Source: Rhynchonema sp. JSB1_4
Lineage: Eukaryota; Nematoda; Chromadorea; Monhysterida; Xyalidae
Reading direction: 5' to 3'
Length of the DNA stretch: 64,000 bases
Assembly: GCA_030248065.1 (NCBI GenBank)
Contig: JASAMV010008818.1
Coordinates: 104,028-168,027 of the forward strand
The notes beneath the pieces are model-generated. The model was not told the origin of the DNA, did no database searches, and was given only the letters and a program-made list of their open reading frames with translations. How positions within the stretch are numbered: position 1 is the first letter of the stretch; the number at the start of each line of letters is the position of its first letter. Of this stretch, positions 33,401 to 44,800 are shown in pieces. The position numbers and the translations under genes were made by a program.

Positions 33401-33927
33401 TACCGTGTATTGGTCGCACAATGACCATATAAGAATTCATCAAAATCAATCCTGATTTTCACGTTCAGTCACTCTTAACTACTGTGCTATATTTGTGATT
33501 CTCATAAAACATTTTCAGCTGAAAATAATCTAGCAGATCAACCACGTTGCCGCAGGTCTGAAACATTCTCTTTACTACGTGTTTTGTGTGTGATCGCGCA
33601 ACGCAACGTCATTACCCCGTCACTAGCCTGCTTTGCGATTCAGGAAAAAAATTTGACCAATTCTTATAAAGTCATAAATATGCGCCAGCATTCGCGTCGC
33701 AACGAATAAATCATTTCAACCATGACTCCAACCTTGCAAAAGTCCAGCTCAAGATGCACGCTGGCCTCCAACGTCTGCACGTACTGGAATATGAGCGGGA
33801 ACGTAATCAGACATCCGGTAACCGCAACCGTGCTGAACGCGATTGCGCAAAACGCAATCGGCCTCAACGTCGACTTGGGCCGATGGGAGGAGTCGTCGGT
33901 CAGACACCATTGTTTGTCGTCGTGCAT
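21495..33927 (-). CDS. Cuticle collagen 3 (long, transposon-filled introns)
   Basis: The first exon (33927-33733) reads MHDDKQWCLTDD and then the membrane segment LRPIAFCAIAFSTVAVTGCL, ending ELDFCK|GTTGG. Later exons, going left, are: ARDMWKEMVDIRTGSRSN (about 33045); EAQHRVRRSDDIVGDFF with QGGYLGGDF spacer repeats (about 32166-32010); GCTCQRGLPGPPGSPG...PPEQCPCQ (about 31300-31095); and short Gly-X-Y exons near 29560, 26370, 25850 and 22290. The terminal exon is [21 protein letters not shown] (about 21560-21495). Domain order equals collagens 1 and 2. The basic site HRVRR replaces KR, and a Gly/Gln-rich spacer is added. It spans 12.4 kb against about 2 kb for its neighbours, because the introns hold foldback elements and MITEs. 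It could instead be two genes, but the exon series reads as one collagen. Confidence 0.82.
21747..21971. mobile_element. Palindromic MITE, GGGTGGAATTTTCG family, copy 1
   Basis: The terminal repeats GGGTGGAATTTTCGAAACGG / CGTTTCGAAAATATCACCC are flanked by TTA. Most of the element folds on itself, with GGTGTAAAGGTCAGTTGGG and GTCGGTGGAAAGCTCGG arms. The 3-bp TTA duplication and GGG termini suggest the PIF/Harbinger group. A second copy lies at 42743-42968. Confidence 0.65.
22353..22626. mobile_element. Tc1/mariner-like MITE, TTGGTCGCACAATGAC family, copy 1
   Basis: The ends TTGGTCGCACAATGAC...TATAAGAATT and the inverse are flanked by TA on both sides. It is 274 bp and non-coding. The same sequence recurs at 29089, 33410, 52043 and 59897. 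Confidence 0.75.
23030..25494. mobile_element. Foldback element A (about 0.85-kb inverted arms), TTAA-flanked
   Basis: The left arm begins AGGGTCTCCGCCATATATATG and the right arm ends with its complement. Nearly the whole of 23030-23883 is repeated inverted in 24618-25494. TTAA flanks both sides (23026-23029, 25495-25498). TTAA is the piggyBac target, although AGGG is not the usual piggyBac terminus. The centre is interrupted by a hAT-like MITE (23884-24609). It lies in a collagen 3 intron. Confidence 0.78.
23884..24609. mobile_element. hAT-like MITE nested in foldback A
   Basis: The ends CAGTGGTTTTTTAAAAA and TTTTTTATTAACCACTG are flanked by the exact 8-bp duplication CTTGGAAC (23876-23883, 24610-24617). 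Sub-terminal A and T blocks fold back on each other. Non-coding. Confidence 0.82.
25575..25655. repeat. Short palindrome around GACCAGCGTAAAAGTTGTTC
   Basis: Arms GACCAGCGTAAAAGTTGTTC and GAACAACTTTTGCGCTGG are separated by about 20 bases. Single arms occur elsewhere (25978, 45036, 61116), so this is a dispersed small inverted repeat. Confidence 0.6.
26485..29047. mobile_element. Foldback element B (same family as A)
   Basis: It begins AAGGGTCTCCGCC and ends GGCGGAGCCCCTTT. The left arm (26485 to about 27345) is repeated inverted from about 27380 to 28224, with the last few bases at 29039-29047. The flanks are CTAA and TTAA. The right arm is interrupted by a hAT-like MITE at 28225-29030. The arms are about 85-90% alike to element A by eye. 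Confidence 0.75.
28225..29030. mobile_element. hAT-like MITE nested in foldback B
   Basis: The ends CAGGGTTGGATTAAAAAA and TTTTTTAATCCAACCCTG are perfect. The 8-bp duplication TATGGCGG is exact (28217-28224, 29031-29038). It has the same A-block/T-block architecture as the element nested in foldback A but different termini. Confidence 0.85.
29089..29362. mobile_element. Tc1/mariner-like MITE, TTGGTCGCAC family, copy 2
   Basis: Inverted termini TTGGTCGCACAATGACCATAT / ...AAAGTCATTGTGCAACCAA with TA on both flanks. 274 bp, reverse orientation relative to copy 1. Confidence 0.75.
29777..30021. mobile_element. Palindromic MITE, AAATTTCCAAATTCGC family, copy 1
   Basis: The arms AAATTTCCAAATTCGCTGCC...CAGTAAAATACGCCCCATAG and their inverse enclose GGCTGGCTGGC. 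A homologous copy lies at about 60634-60860. Flanks are TATAGT/ACTATA. Confidence 0.65.
31570..31822. mobile_element. Palindromic MITE, GCGCCCTTAGTCATAGTGG family
   Basis: The ends GCGCCCTTAGTCATAGTGG and CCACTATGACTAAGGGCGC are exact inverted repeats. Inside are further copies of AGTATGACTAAGGGC and TTTCCATTTTCC tracts. It lies in a collagen 3 intron. Confidence 0.7.
32483..32501. repeat. CA microsatellite
   Basis: A short (CA)n run in a collagen 3 intron. Confidence 0.85.
33410..33675. mobile_element. Tc1/mariner-like MITE, TTGGTCGCAC family, copy 3
   Basis: The left end TTGGTCGCACAATGACC is intact after TA. The right end reads AATTCTTATAAAGTCATAAA, so the last about 10 bases are lost. 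It abuts the first exon of collagen 3. Confidence 0.7.
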
Positions 33928-36367
33928 GCTTGTGTCTGACTGAGTGGTGCTGGAATGGCTGGCTCGCTGATGTTTCACTCTTGACTTGTGACAACACAAC
34001 AAGTATACATTTGTTTTGTGGAACAACATGCTCAAAAAGTCCAAAAATATGTCCAAATTCTGTGCCATAGAGCGTCAATCATCGGTTAACATCAACCACC
34101 GACTGTTGGATCACACCGATATCACGTAAACAGCCTTCATAAGTGATACACACCAACCAAGTCACAAAAATCACATGTCAATTAAAGAGTCAGGGTACTT
34201 TCCCTGAAAAATCAGGGAAAATCAAGGAATTCAGGATTTAAAAAAAACGAAATACGACCCGGACGTTTTTAAAAAAAAACGTCGTTTTTTTGCCCAACCG
34301 GAATAGGATTCACTGAACTGGATGTTGACTAATGTGAGACTAAAATGAAACCGGTTTTGGGCGTTGTTAGCAAGAATGCCAGCACAAAGCCAAGACAACG
34401 TTTAAAAGGAACTAAATAAAAGTATAAGTTCAAACTTTCAAACGAAGAGTGTATGCATCCCTGCACAGGCAGGACAGAGTGTTGTTCACTGAATGGAAAA
34501 CAAGTTCAATAATAAGCGCAATTATTTATTGTGAAAGTCCAGTTGCGATTCGACATGAAACTGATTGTGCGGCAAAGGTAAATATACACGGCATAAAGTT
34601 TTTAGCATTACTATGGTCATTGGAAAAAACTGACGAACAATTAGAATGATTTTGAACGGCACATTATGCTGCAGAAAAAAGTGAAAGTGAAGTAAACAAA
34701 AGCAGCATAGGTGAAGTTCAGTGGAGCAAATCAATATGCACAGGGTGAAGAAGGTCTGGCCCGGTTGGGGTTCAATGTACCACAAAGGTGGACCTTGAAC
34801 TTGTGTGAAACTGGAACACAAAGTTATGACGTCATAAATATCGCATAGATAAATGACGAACATGTGGGAAGTTACCATACAATTTATGGCGTGATATGAA
34901 AAGCCCGATTCAAGACCAAAAGCACAGAACAGCAGATGCACAATCACGTGACCCAATGCACATTGGACAATTACACAGTTGGTACACAACAATTGATTTA
35001 CGTAATAATCAGTAATAATACATAAATGTACGGGTGAGCCATTCCTTGAATGCTTTGCACCAGGTAAAATGAATGCTGCGTGTGTGAACATAACATTGAT
35101 TATTGGCTAGTGACAGAACAGTAAAAATGATGCCGAGTTTTCCGTCAAGAACAACTTTCAGCACCACCATTCAAAAGTTCTGTCGTCAGCAGGCATAATA
35201 TGCGAAGTTTCAGCGGAAAGTTCACGAAAACACCTTTCGTTCATGTGCACAAAGGCCCTGACAAGCGAAAACTTGCAATTTACCAACTGCTCAACGTTTA
35301 CACGCAACGTTTTGTAATCATTTATACTGCGTTATGTGCATCAAGAAATACAGGCGAAGTTTTCTAAACGGCCAATTGTTAGGTGGTTGACGCACGTGTC
35401 TGAAATGATGAGTTACACTTGACACAAGGTTGAGTTCGGGCCCGGATTTGGATTTTAAATTAATGCAGAAGCTTGAGTTGACCAAGTTTGTGTCACCCAT
35501 GGATATCAACTATCCTAGAATAAGCCGCCCGCACAAGCATTCGGTATAGTGCAAGACAAGCAAGTTGCACAATGAAGCATGTACTTCAGGAAGAAAAAAT
35601 CGGTGTTTATGTCAAAGTGCACATTCAGGTTACGCAATACAGCGCTGTTCTGGTGTTGTAGCAATCACGTGCAAAAATGATAAAATTGTCTGTTGGTTAT
35701 GAACTACCGAAAACAACAGTTGAATGTTTAGGTTATGAATCCAGGCAAACTTGGTTGTGGATGGTTGGTATAATGTGTGTTGGTAAAATTAGTTTCAAGT
35801 GATACTTGTTGGAAAACAATTCGGAAATTTGATCTTAGCTGGCTTCTTCACCAAAAAATAATGATTAAATCGACGAAATAAAATAAAGCCGGAACTAAAC
35901 CCTGAGTTTTAATTGCAGTGGGTTAGTTAGTTCTTCCAGATTATTTCAAAGTGGGTACCGGCACCTACTATGACAATTTGTGTTTTGACTATATCGGTTT
36001 CTAGTTCAACGACACGTGTGTGCGAATAGTCACCCAACTTTTGCACTCATTGTGCAAGTGTGCAGATGCATGCATTTGCTTCACACTTCACTGATTGTGT
36101 GTGTGTGTATAATGTGGTCCCAAAAGTATAATTTCTCTTGAATGGATTTGCGCGCACTTCTTTTTTGGGATAATTACACTGCCGCATTCTGCACTTTCCT
36201 CATTTTTTTGCGTCCGCAAGTGAAGTTTGTGGTGCTGTGGGTGCGACCACATACGTAACTTCCACGTACATAAAGAGGTGATACACTTGAATGGTCATCT
36301 TTGGGTTTGCATGCAACTTTGAAATGTGTAAGATGCCAACGCACAGACTACCGACATACTTTATGAA
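33928..36367. other. Intergenic region between collagen 3 and RNF181
   Basis: AT-rich, with no convincing exon on either strand. It contains the collagen 3 promoter and the RNF181 3' flank. A short CCCTGAAAAATCAGGG palindrome lies near 34202. Otherwise nothing is recognised. Confidence 0.3.
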
Positions 36368-36538
36368 CATACTGGAGGAATGTATAAATAACAAAAATAA
36401 ATTAAAAATAGGTTTTTTTAATTGTAAATATATACATAAACAATCTTTGTCATACTGGAGGAATGTATACTGTAAATAACAAAAATAAATTAAAAATAGG
36501 TTTTTTTAATTGTAAATATATACATAAACAATCTATGT
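36368..36538. repeat. Tandem duplication, unit about 83-88 bp
   Basis: CATACTGGAGGAATGTATA followed by AAATAACAAAAATAAATT...AAACAATCT occurs at 36368 and again at 36451. The copies differ by a 4-base insertion (CTGT) and one late substitution. It sits directly downstream of the RNF181 stop, in its 3' UTR or flank. Confidence 0.85.
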
Positions 36539-36556
36539 ACGAGTATCCTCCCTCAA

Positions 36557-38252
36557 TCAAGAGTACATGCTCTCATGCAGTTCGGCCACACGCTCTTCGC
36601 GCTGTTTCTGCTTTTCCTAAAAGTTAAATGAAAAATATTGGTAGGTATTATTGGGCGGTTATAAAAATCCACGACATCGCATAATCTCAGCTTCGTAGAC
36701 TGCCCTATAACATCTCGCCTACACGCACTCTCTCTGTGAAACATTAGAATTTGAAGAACACAGCCATATGAACGTGTATTTTATGAACGTGCATCTATGC
36801 GTGTGAGGCGTTTTTATTTCATTTCGCTCTAAATGATTTTATAAATTTTATTTTAATTTTCAATCATCATGAGTGACCCACCTTGTTCGCCTTGTACTGT
36901 TCGTATTGCGCGTCATCAGTTAATAGTTCATGTCGACACACCGGACACGAATTAGTCTGAAACATCAGCTGTGCACGTTTGCATACTTCTATTCTGGAAC
37001 ATCAGCAAGTCGTTCCGAGTCCAAATTAGGTACGGATGCGCAACAGCACGCTGTGTACAAAAATACAACTGGCTCGCTGATGTTTCACTTTTCAGTGACA
37101 TGAGCCGGCGTCCCCGGACAGCTATAAACCAGCGGTTTAGGTCTGCCTTTGCTCAGGCGAATAATAAAGCTGCAGCATAGTCCAAAGGCCAAAACCATTC
37201 ATACGAGACCCAGCCAACCCTTCCCGGTACGTTCGAATCAAAATCAAAATCCGTCAGCGATCACACACCCGCTGCAGCCAGGGCATAATGCATTGATCGT
37301 GGAATACGTGTTGACAGGGCATACGACGACACGAGGTCGACTTCAGATCGGCGAGACAAATCGTGCAATTTCGCTTGTCTGCAAACATGATATTCTATGC
37401 GCTAAAATCGTGCTGGCTTGCCGATAAGTGAAGGTTAGGTTTCGTCTTGTGCTGCTGAGGGGCACATCACGCCTGATGCGAAATCTGGACCAGACCACCG
37501 CAGGAAGACAAGGGATGCGAGTCGACCTTGTGCGTTCGCAGCACATTCGCAGTGACACGATGTCCTTACCTAGTGCATCGTCCGTCTGCGAAAACAGTCC
37601 AAGAACGGGCAGCCGAATGGTGCGTATTTCACACACCTACAGTTGCAAGGACTCAAAACAAGTCCAGCCAACCTGAGGAGTCCGGGTGCACCTTGTCTAG
37701 TCCATCGACCACCTTCTGTGCCGCGGGTGGTGCCTGTGGCGCGCTGCCGGGGAATAATTGTGCGAACTCCAGCTGCCAATCCGCTGACCAGCCACCGTCA
37801 AGCAACAACCTGCGGCAACTTTTCGACTTATGTGAACGTCGTTAACGTACATCATCAACGCTGGTCGCCAACACGGCCCCAACGCCATGTATTTCTGGCG
37901 CTCATGTGTTGACGACAAAACAACTAGCGAACCAGTTTCGTTTGAAGCCCGGCTCAGAGAGTAGACCTGGGCCGATTCACACACAGAAAGGACCGATTGT
38001 CAACGAGTACTTTTGCTCCACTATCAGTCCACTCCACTATATCAGGTTCATTTGCAGCGTTTTTGCCAAACGGTTGATGAAAATGCCGTCTCATCTACTG
38101 AACAAGCGCCGGAGTCACGCTTCAAATCGTCAAAAAACTTTGATCGGATCGAGCCAAGCAAATCCAACCAACCGAGCCAGATGCAAAGCATGATCGGGCG
38201 TTTGTCCATCGGCCAACGGCTCACAATCGTGCTCCGTAAAATAATCTGGCAT
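36557..38252 (-). CDS. RNF181: E3 ubiquitin ligase RNF181 orthologue (RING-H2)
   Basis: The start [17 protein letters not shown] (38252) matches the distinctive RNF181 N-terminus. An exon near 38150-38085 adds [11 protein letters not shown]. An exon at about 37790-37680 adds [10 protein letters not shown] and [14 protein letters not shown], the conserved segment before the RING. The RING is split in two: [12 protein letters not shown]...[18 protein letters not shown] (about 37395-37283) and [21 protein letters not shown] (about 36958-36890). All zinc ligands of the C3H2C3 type are present. The last exon ends [13 protein letters not shown] at 36557. RNF181 family ligases pair with E2 enzymes to ubiquitinate cytosolic targets. 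The intron before the second RING exon ends in GCTGATGTTTCAG. The gene is tail-to-head with the FANCJ gene (about 0.6 kb apart). Confidence 0.9.
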
Positions 38253-38508
38253 TGTATCTATTATTTTGTCGAGCGATTCGACTTCAAAAATAAAGAAAAG
38301 TGGAAAATTTTTGAAGCAGAATGAACAGAAAAAGTGAATTGTCACCGTGTTACGCATTGGATGACGTCACAGAACTACGTCACTGAGCGATAAAGTGTAC
38401 ATGTACATGAACGCAGTACAAAATGTACGCCTGGGCAGAGCCCATACAAGTATGCGGGCGCGCCATTTCTAAGTGAAACAATACAAAGTTGAAAATTTTA
38501 GCCAGCAC

Positions 38509-38514
38509 TTTATT
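38509..38514 (-). promoter_or_regulatory. Candidate polyadenylation signal for the FANCJ gene
   Basis: AATAAA on the minus strand, about 370 bases beyond the FANCJ stop and before the RNF181 start. Confidence 0.45.
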
Positions 38515-38878
38515 TTTCGCTGGTTCGGAATCGACGATTATTTTTTCACGAGCGCTCCAGTGACCACAAGGAAAATAACAAAGTAAAACGTGATACTTCA
38601 GAACAGTGAGCAAAACAACATGGAACAAAACGGTCGTATATCCACCGTGTGTGATACAATGGTACATATGTCACAGCACAAAATTCGGGCAAGTGACACA
38701 AAGCTTTCGAAAAATGAGTTAGTTGGATAAAACCCGCATAACGCAAAATTAACACAAGCACAAAGTTTTTGGCACCAGAATTGACTGGAATGAACATACA
38801 CAAAATCAAATGATCAACAAAATTCATCATTCAACAGCCTAATCAAAGTCAGAGCTTTGTCCTTATATACGACAACAA

Positions 38879-41800
38879 CTAGAGACGTTTGAAGAAATCC
38901 GCAAGTGCTACTTTTTGACCACCGGACTTTTTAGAAGCTTCAATTAATGCCGTTTGCTTGTCCAATCTTTTCCTCTGAGTAATTGGTGTCGGTGTTTGCG
39001 GTGATGACGTCATCTGCACGGGCGTAGAATCGACGCGCACCCGTTTGCGACCGAGTCCAACGCGCGGCGTTTTGAACGTAGAGGGCGGTGGTTTCGGTTT
39101 TGGCGGATATTTTTCGTTCATTTCACGCACAAAATCTTTCAGCGACTGCATGCCCTCATTGAAATCGCCGACCGGAACCATCTGCAATTATATCTGACCG
39201 TCGAAATTACTCGACTCAACGAATCGGCGCGGCGCTGTCAAGGTCAGTGATTGGACCGGAGCCATTCTGTCTCAACCACATGGAGATCACTTATTGATAT
39301 TGCACGTGGTGCTTTTTGTACACAAATTTTCTGGACTCACTGATTGCAAAATATAGTTTACAGATCAAATCAGGTCTGATCAGCTGGTTTCCACACAAAT
39401 ATTGGCCAAACCATACATAAGTTTGGGTCGACCATATCCGCTGTACCTGCGTTCGTATCCATTTTGAAACATCAGCTATTACACGATCGTTGCGCTGCAC
39501 AGTGCCGTTGTAGACTTTCGTCGTGAAGCGCGCATCAACCATGATCAATGCGCCTACAATCAGGATGCCAGCTGTGAAACATCAACTGTCTAAGGTCAGG
39601 CAAAAAAATTGAAAAAAATTTCAACGAAATTTTGGAGAAAAGGGCACAAAGTTGATCTGTAGGTTTTCAACCTCAACCGACGCGACCAATTCAACGACCT
39701 TGTGAAAAAATCAGATTGAAAAACATCGCAAAAGCAAACGGGTAATGACGTTTCAGTTGAGTGACTGAAGAAAGTCTGACAACAGACGACATACCCCAGT
39801 CGTGCTTGTGCCGGATGCAGCGCCCCAGTGCCTGATTGAGCGCGCGATACGCCTGAATGTCATACCAGCGACTGCCCGTCAACGACTTTTTCTGTGCGTC
39901 ATTCCACTTTTTCTTCTCGACCACATGAAACATTTATGGTCATCATGAAGTCTTTATGGTCAGGGTCGCAAGGTTCACACTAAAGTTACGAAAATCTTGG
40001 AGTAAAAATTGACAAGCTATTGGAGCATTTATCTGCATTTTTGCGCAGATGTTTGACAAAATTTTCTAGGCAGGAAGAAAAAATACAAGGCACTTCAATG
40101 CAAAAAGAAGAACCTGTGGATCTTTCATGGCCGGGTACGGTATGCCGACCGTGATTACAGCACGCGCTTGATCATCAGTGAAATCAGTGCCTTCGGCTAC
40201 CTAGAAAGCGAAACATCGGTTCTGTGAAACGCCTTATACTATTTGTGCCACAATTAGGGCGGGAGCGATGTTGGGTGCAAGGAGCCAAAATGTGCAAGAT
40301 GTCGGGTGCCATAAAATGTCGGTGCATTTGGTACCGATACCTGGGTTGGACCCGATCAGTGCAAAACATCAACGTTGCCGGAGAAAAACGAGGGCAAATT
40401 TTTTGTCGCTCAAAATTCACTAAGGAATAAGAACCAGTGTTGCACTATGACATTCGCTACACGAGCGTTCACCACAGAAATGGTGGCCAGAATCAGAATA
40501 CCTTTCCGCGCATGATCGCCAACATCAACGGGCCGGTGACGGTCTCTCCGAAATACTGCGGTTCATTCACAGCACGCATGTACGTCTCCATGACGGCATT
40601 CAGGTCGTGGCCACTGCGTGGCTCCTCGATGATCAGCTGTTAATCGAGAATATTAGTACCGTGTGTATCAGCAAATAGTTTGCTTTCACTGTTCCAAATT
40701 GTGATTGTTACTGAGTAAGCTTCACGTGACGTTTGTGCTAATCGGCTGATGAGTGGGGGCACAAATATCACGCCGATGTCTCGATTACCCAGCGAAACCT
40801 GGGCGTAGACAGGACTCCAAAATCATTTTTTTAATATTTTGCTAATCACCCATGTTACACAATACCCTAGCATCCCTTCACGCATTCACAAATGGTATGT
40901 TACTAGCATGAAGCACGCACTACCCACAGTGGAACCAAGAAACAGCGATTCTCGGTGCAGAACCAAGAACTAGCAGTACCTCTTTCAGCAGTGACCTTGA
41001 AGATGGAGCGCCTGACGCCCGGAGAGAAAAGATTTCATGCGACACGAGCTTTCGAGAATCCGACCGCCATGGATAAAACTATTTCAAGCTCAACTTTTAC
41101 AGACCAACCCATCGCAAACCAGGAAAATGCACAGCAGCTACAGTAAGAGCACTAACCCACCATTACAGCAAGGACCTGCCAACAACACCTCACCTTATTT
41201 TCATTGATCGTCTTATAGATGCCGGAATCACGCCATCTACCAACCACGCCCTGCAGTACCCGATACGAAGGGAAGAAACACAGCACGCCACCGGGCATTT
41301 GCGTGCACACGTGCCACACGACACGACCCAGCTCGTCGCGAAACTCGATTGTGTTCGTGAACTGATAGGTCGCACGTAAGGGAATAGCCGAAGGTCCCTG
41401 ATGTGCCAAGGGAAATGGTTTATGGAATGCCACTACACAAGATGTATACCCTGACAACTCTTTTGGGAGAAACTTTTCAACCGCGTTGCCTGATCCGTAA
41501 AGCTCATTATGCGTGCACTGGCTATCAGAGTATACATGTGTAACAACAAATTGGTCTGTTTCGGTCGTGCAAACAAACAGGCACGCATCAATTTTGAAAG
41601 AAAGGACATGTGTATTTGCTGTGAAAAGCGGCGAACCAGCCAGCTCGCGCAAAACTTTCTCTCATGTTGTGCGCAATGTGCACATTGGTGAAAAAAGCGC
41701 TGCCCACGTACTTTTATGCACAACATCAAGATCATCGAGAAGAAAATTCGTATTGCTGCGCTTGTGGTAGTACCACGTGTTCTCCAGCCAGCTTAACCGC

Positions 41801-44800
41801 AGGCATGGATTTTTTTAACCAAATTTTGTAGCTTTTTAGCTACTAAATTTTTTGAAAAGCTAGTAAATTTTCTAATTTAGCAGCCTAAAAGCTACTAAAT
41901 TTTGTACTTTGGCCAAAAAGCTAGTAAATTGGCTTTTCAGCGGCAAAAAAGCTACTAAATTTTAGATTTTCTTAGCTTCTTGCTACTAGCCCATTTTGAA
42001 AAAAATAAACCCTGACCGCAGGCATAGGCCTGAATGAAACCCAAAAGGCCTTGCGCGTCGATTGTGCGCAGCCGACGCGCGCAATACCAGAAAATGTCCA
42101 AAAAACATGACAAACACCCCCCAAAGTGGTAACCAACCGCGGCAATAGCAGCGACGAACACATTGTCGTTCGATACGACATGCGCGCCCTCCATGCACTT
42201 GGCGAACGGCACACCCAGCTCGGTCTTGAACGATTCAGTCGGGCACAGTGTGCCGGATGCCAACACCACCGTGCGACTGTCGTTGACGGCCTTGGTGAAT
42301 GCCTGCGTGCAACGAACGCCCATGCGTAATTTAGGCATAATCTACAGCTTCACTTAACATGTCCTGTGCTCTGTCCTAATGTCCGTGATCTTTCTCTCTC
42401 ACTGGCGCTTTTGTTTGCCGTGGTCTGTTTATAACCAATGCTGTAACTATTTTTTATTTCCGCAATTGTCCCACCCGGTTTTCTAACCATTCTCTCATCA
42501 CTAATTTACCGGCATGGTTTTAAGCGTCATTGACAGCAATAACAATAACAAACAAACCAGCGACGGATCCATGCACCAGAGATCGACGAGCACATCAAAG
42601 TTCCTCCTAGTATCGGTCGGCGTCTGCGTCGGCCGCGTCGACAGCCATTGAGTAGACAGTGAAACATTTGCCTGACCATCGCTGTAGTTGAGCAACGACG
42701 ATTCAGTCTCGACGCTCGACACTCGCATTCTGACAGTTCATTGGGTGATATTTTCGAAACGGTGTAAAGGTCAGTTGGGTGTAAAGGTCGGTGGAAAGCT
42801 CGGTCGACATCTCAGTGTGATAGACCTCGGTGTAAACTTGAAACATTCCACGTGAATAACAGACAATGTTTCACGTTTACACCGAGCTACGCCGACCGAG
42901 CTTTCGACCGAACTTTACACCGACCGTTACGCCCAACTGACCTTTACACCGTTTCGAAAATTCCACCCATTGTGGTCCATATCTCATTTGAATTAAAAGA
43001 GAGCACGACGACGACTGCGGCCAACAAGGTGTCAACAAAAAAGGTGTCGCATATTTTCGACGACCAGCGCGACCAGTTGTTCAAACGTGTCCGCCGTGCA
43101 CATCGAGTCACAGTCGCAGGTAGTCTAATAAAACGGTCAGCTGCGCAACATTGTAAATTACATGGACCAACTTGTAAGTGTGCTCCATATCAACGTAGAA
43201 TTCCACAAATTGCAGCCAGACCTCGAGCGGTTGTAAGGCGGCCGCCGAGGGTTTGGGCGCCTTGTCCGCTTCTTGTTGTTGTTGTGGGTCCAGGTCATCA
43301 TCACTATCAGACAGTGCGCGCAAGGCTCGCTGCAATTGCACACTGGGTGATCGGTGATAATTCAACAGCTGGCCGTCTGTCTGGCTGGTTGCGTACTTCT
43401 TCGCAAGTATTTTTTTTTGAAAAAAAAGGATTTCGATTTTTTCATTTTGTTTTAATTTTTTATCAAACTCCAGCTATCTATCTATGTCTACCACCACTAC
43501 CTTTCGAGCCAACTGAATCACTGGTCATAACGGGCTCCTCATAAGTCATCACAAAATACTACGTCAACAATTGGATGAGAGCACAAGCGTCAACCACTTT
43601 AGAATCACCGCTTTTCCCCAAACCAACCACAACTGGTTCGCATTCCTGTTTTGTGATCGGAGGTCGCCGATCGAATCCATTGGCCGCGACCGTGGCATAG
43701 ATCATCGATCCCTGATCCCAAATATAGCTGTTGTCATCATCGGTGCTACTGCTGTAACGCGATTGACTGCTGCTGGCGCTGCTGCTTCGTTGCGAACTAG
43801 ATGTCGTGTCCTGCAATGTTTGGTTAGTTGTTAGTTTGTGTTTGTATTCCACAGCGCCATTTCGATGGGCATAACCGACAACGTGCAACAGTTCGGATTT
43901 GTTTTGTCAGGTACCAGACACGACACGGGCATAAACTAGATCACGGAATGCAAACGAAAGAGAGCGGCAGCATTCAATGTCGAAATATTGTAAATATACC
44001 GCCGCAAGTTTGGTGCAGATTATCAGCTGCTGCATCAACGGCATGTCAACTTGGGCGTGAACGAGAACGCATCAGATTGTCCAATACAGGGTGTGCCCAT
44101 TGCGAACCAAGAATGTGCCATAACACCATAAATTTAGACCGGTTATGGCGACGAACTTGGCCCGCAACTGCGCACACAACGTGAACACGCACTGGTATAT
44201 CATCATACGCGTTCCAACGCAACTGTCTCGATAAAGTTGACATATTCGACAGAGACAGAACTTGTAAAACCTGTCATTATACCTGTCAACCACACCAGAA
44301 TTAGCCCCAAAAACAAGTAAATGGTCAAAAAAGTTCAGGTAACACAAAAGCTGTGGTTACTGAACTCACGTGTTGATGACGAATCATTGGCTGCAATTGG
44401 TCTCGAATCCAATAAACCAATCGTTGCGCGCAAACCATCAGATCCGCGTAAGCACTCGAATATTTGACGCACGTGTCATTGGGTATTTTCTTGTGGAACG
44501 TTGAACTCGTCCCTCCAGCCCATTGCGCATCTGCAAAACACGTGCACTGCACCCTAAACTAGCCGAACTTTGGGTACAACGATAAAATCTAGGCGAATTT
44601 AGCGCTTTTGGATCTGAAATGGACAACTCTGACAGGGTTCACCCCCGCTGCGTACACTTAGCTACCACTTTCAGGATCAGAAGCATGGCATGGCCAACAT
44701 TTTCAAAGCTCAAAACACAACTCGCTATATTTTGCCGACAAGACAATGTATAAAATAAGCCAACGGACACAAGCCACTCAATTCGCGCGCGGCATCTTCG

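Noticed and set aside
42017..42090. Frame [17 protein letters not shown] as an extra FANCJ exon
   Set aside because: It falls after the GTLCPTESF exon where no such sequence is expected and runs into a MITE insertion; the flanking exons already give a continuous helicase.
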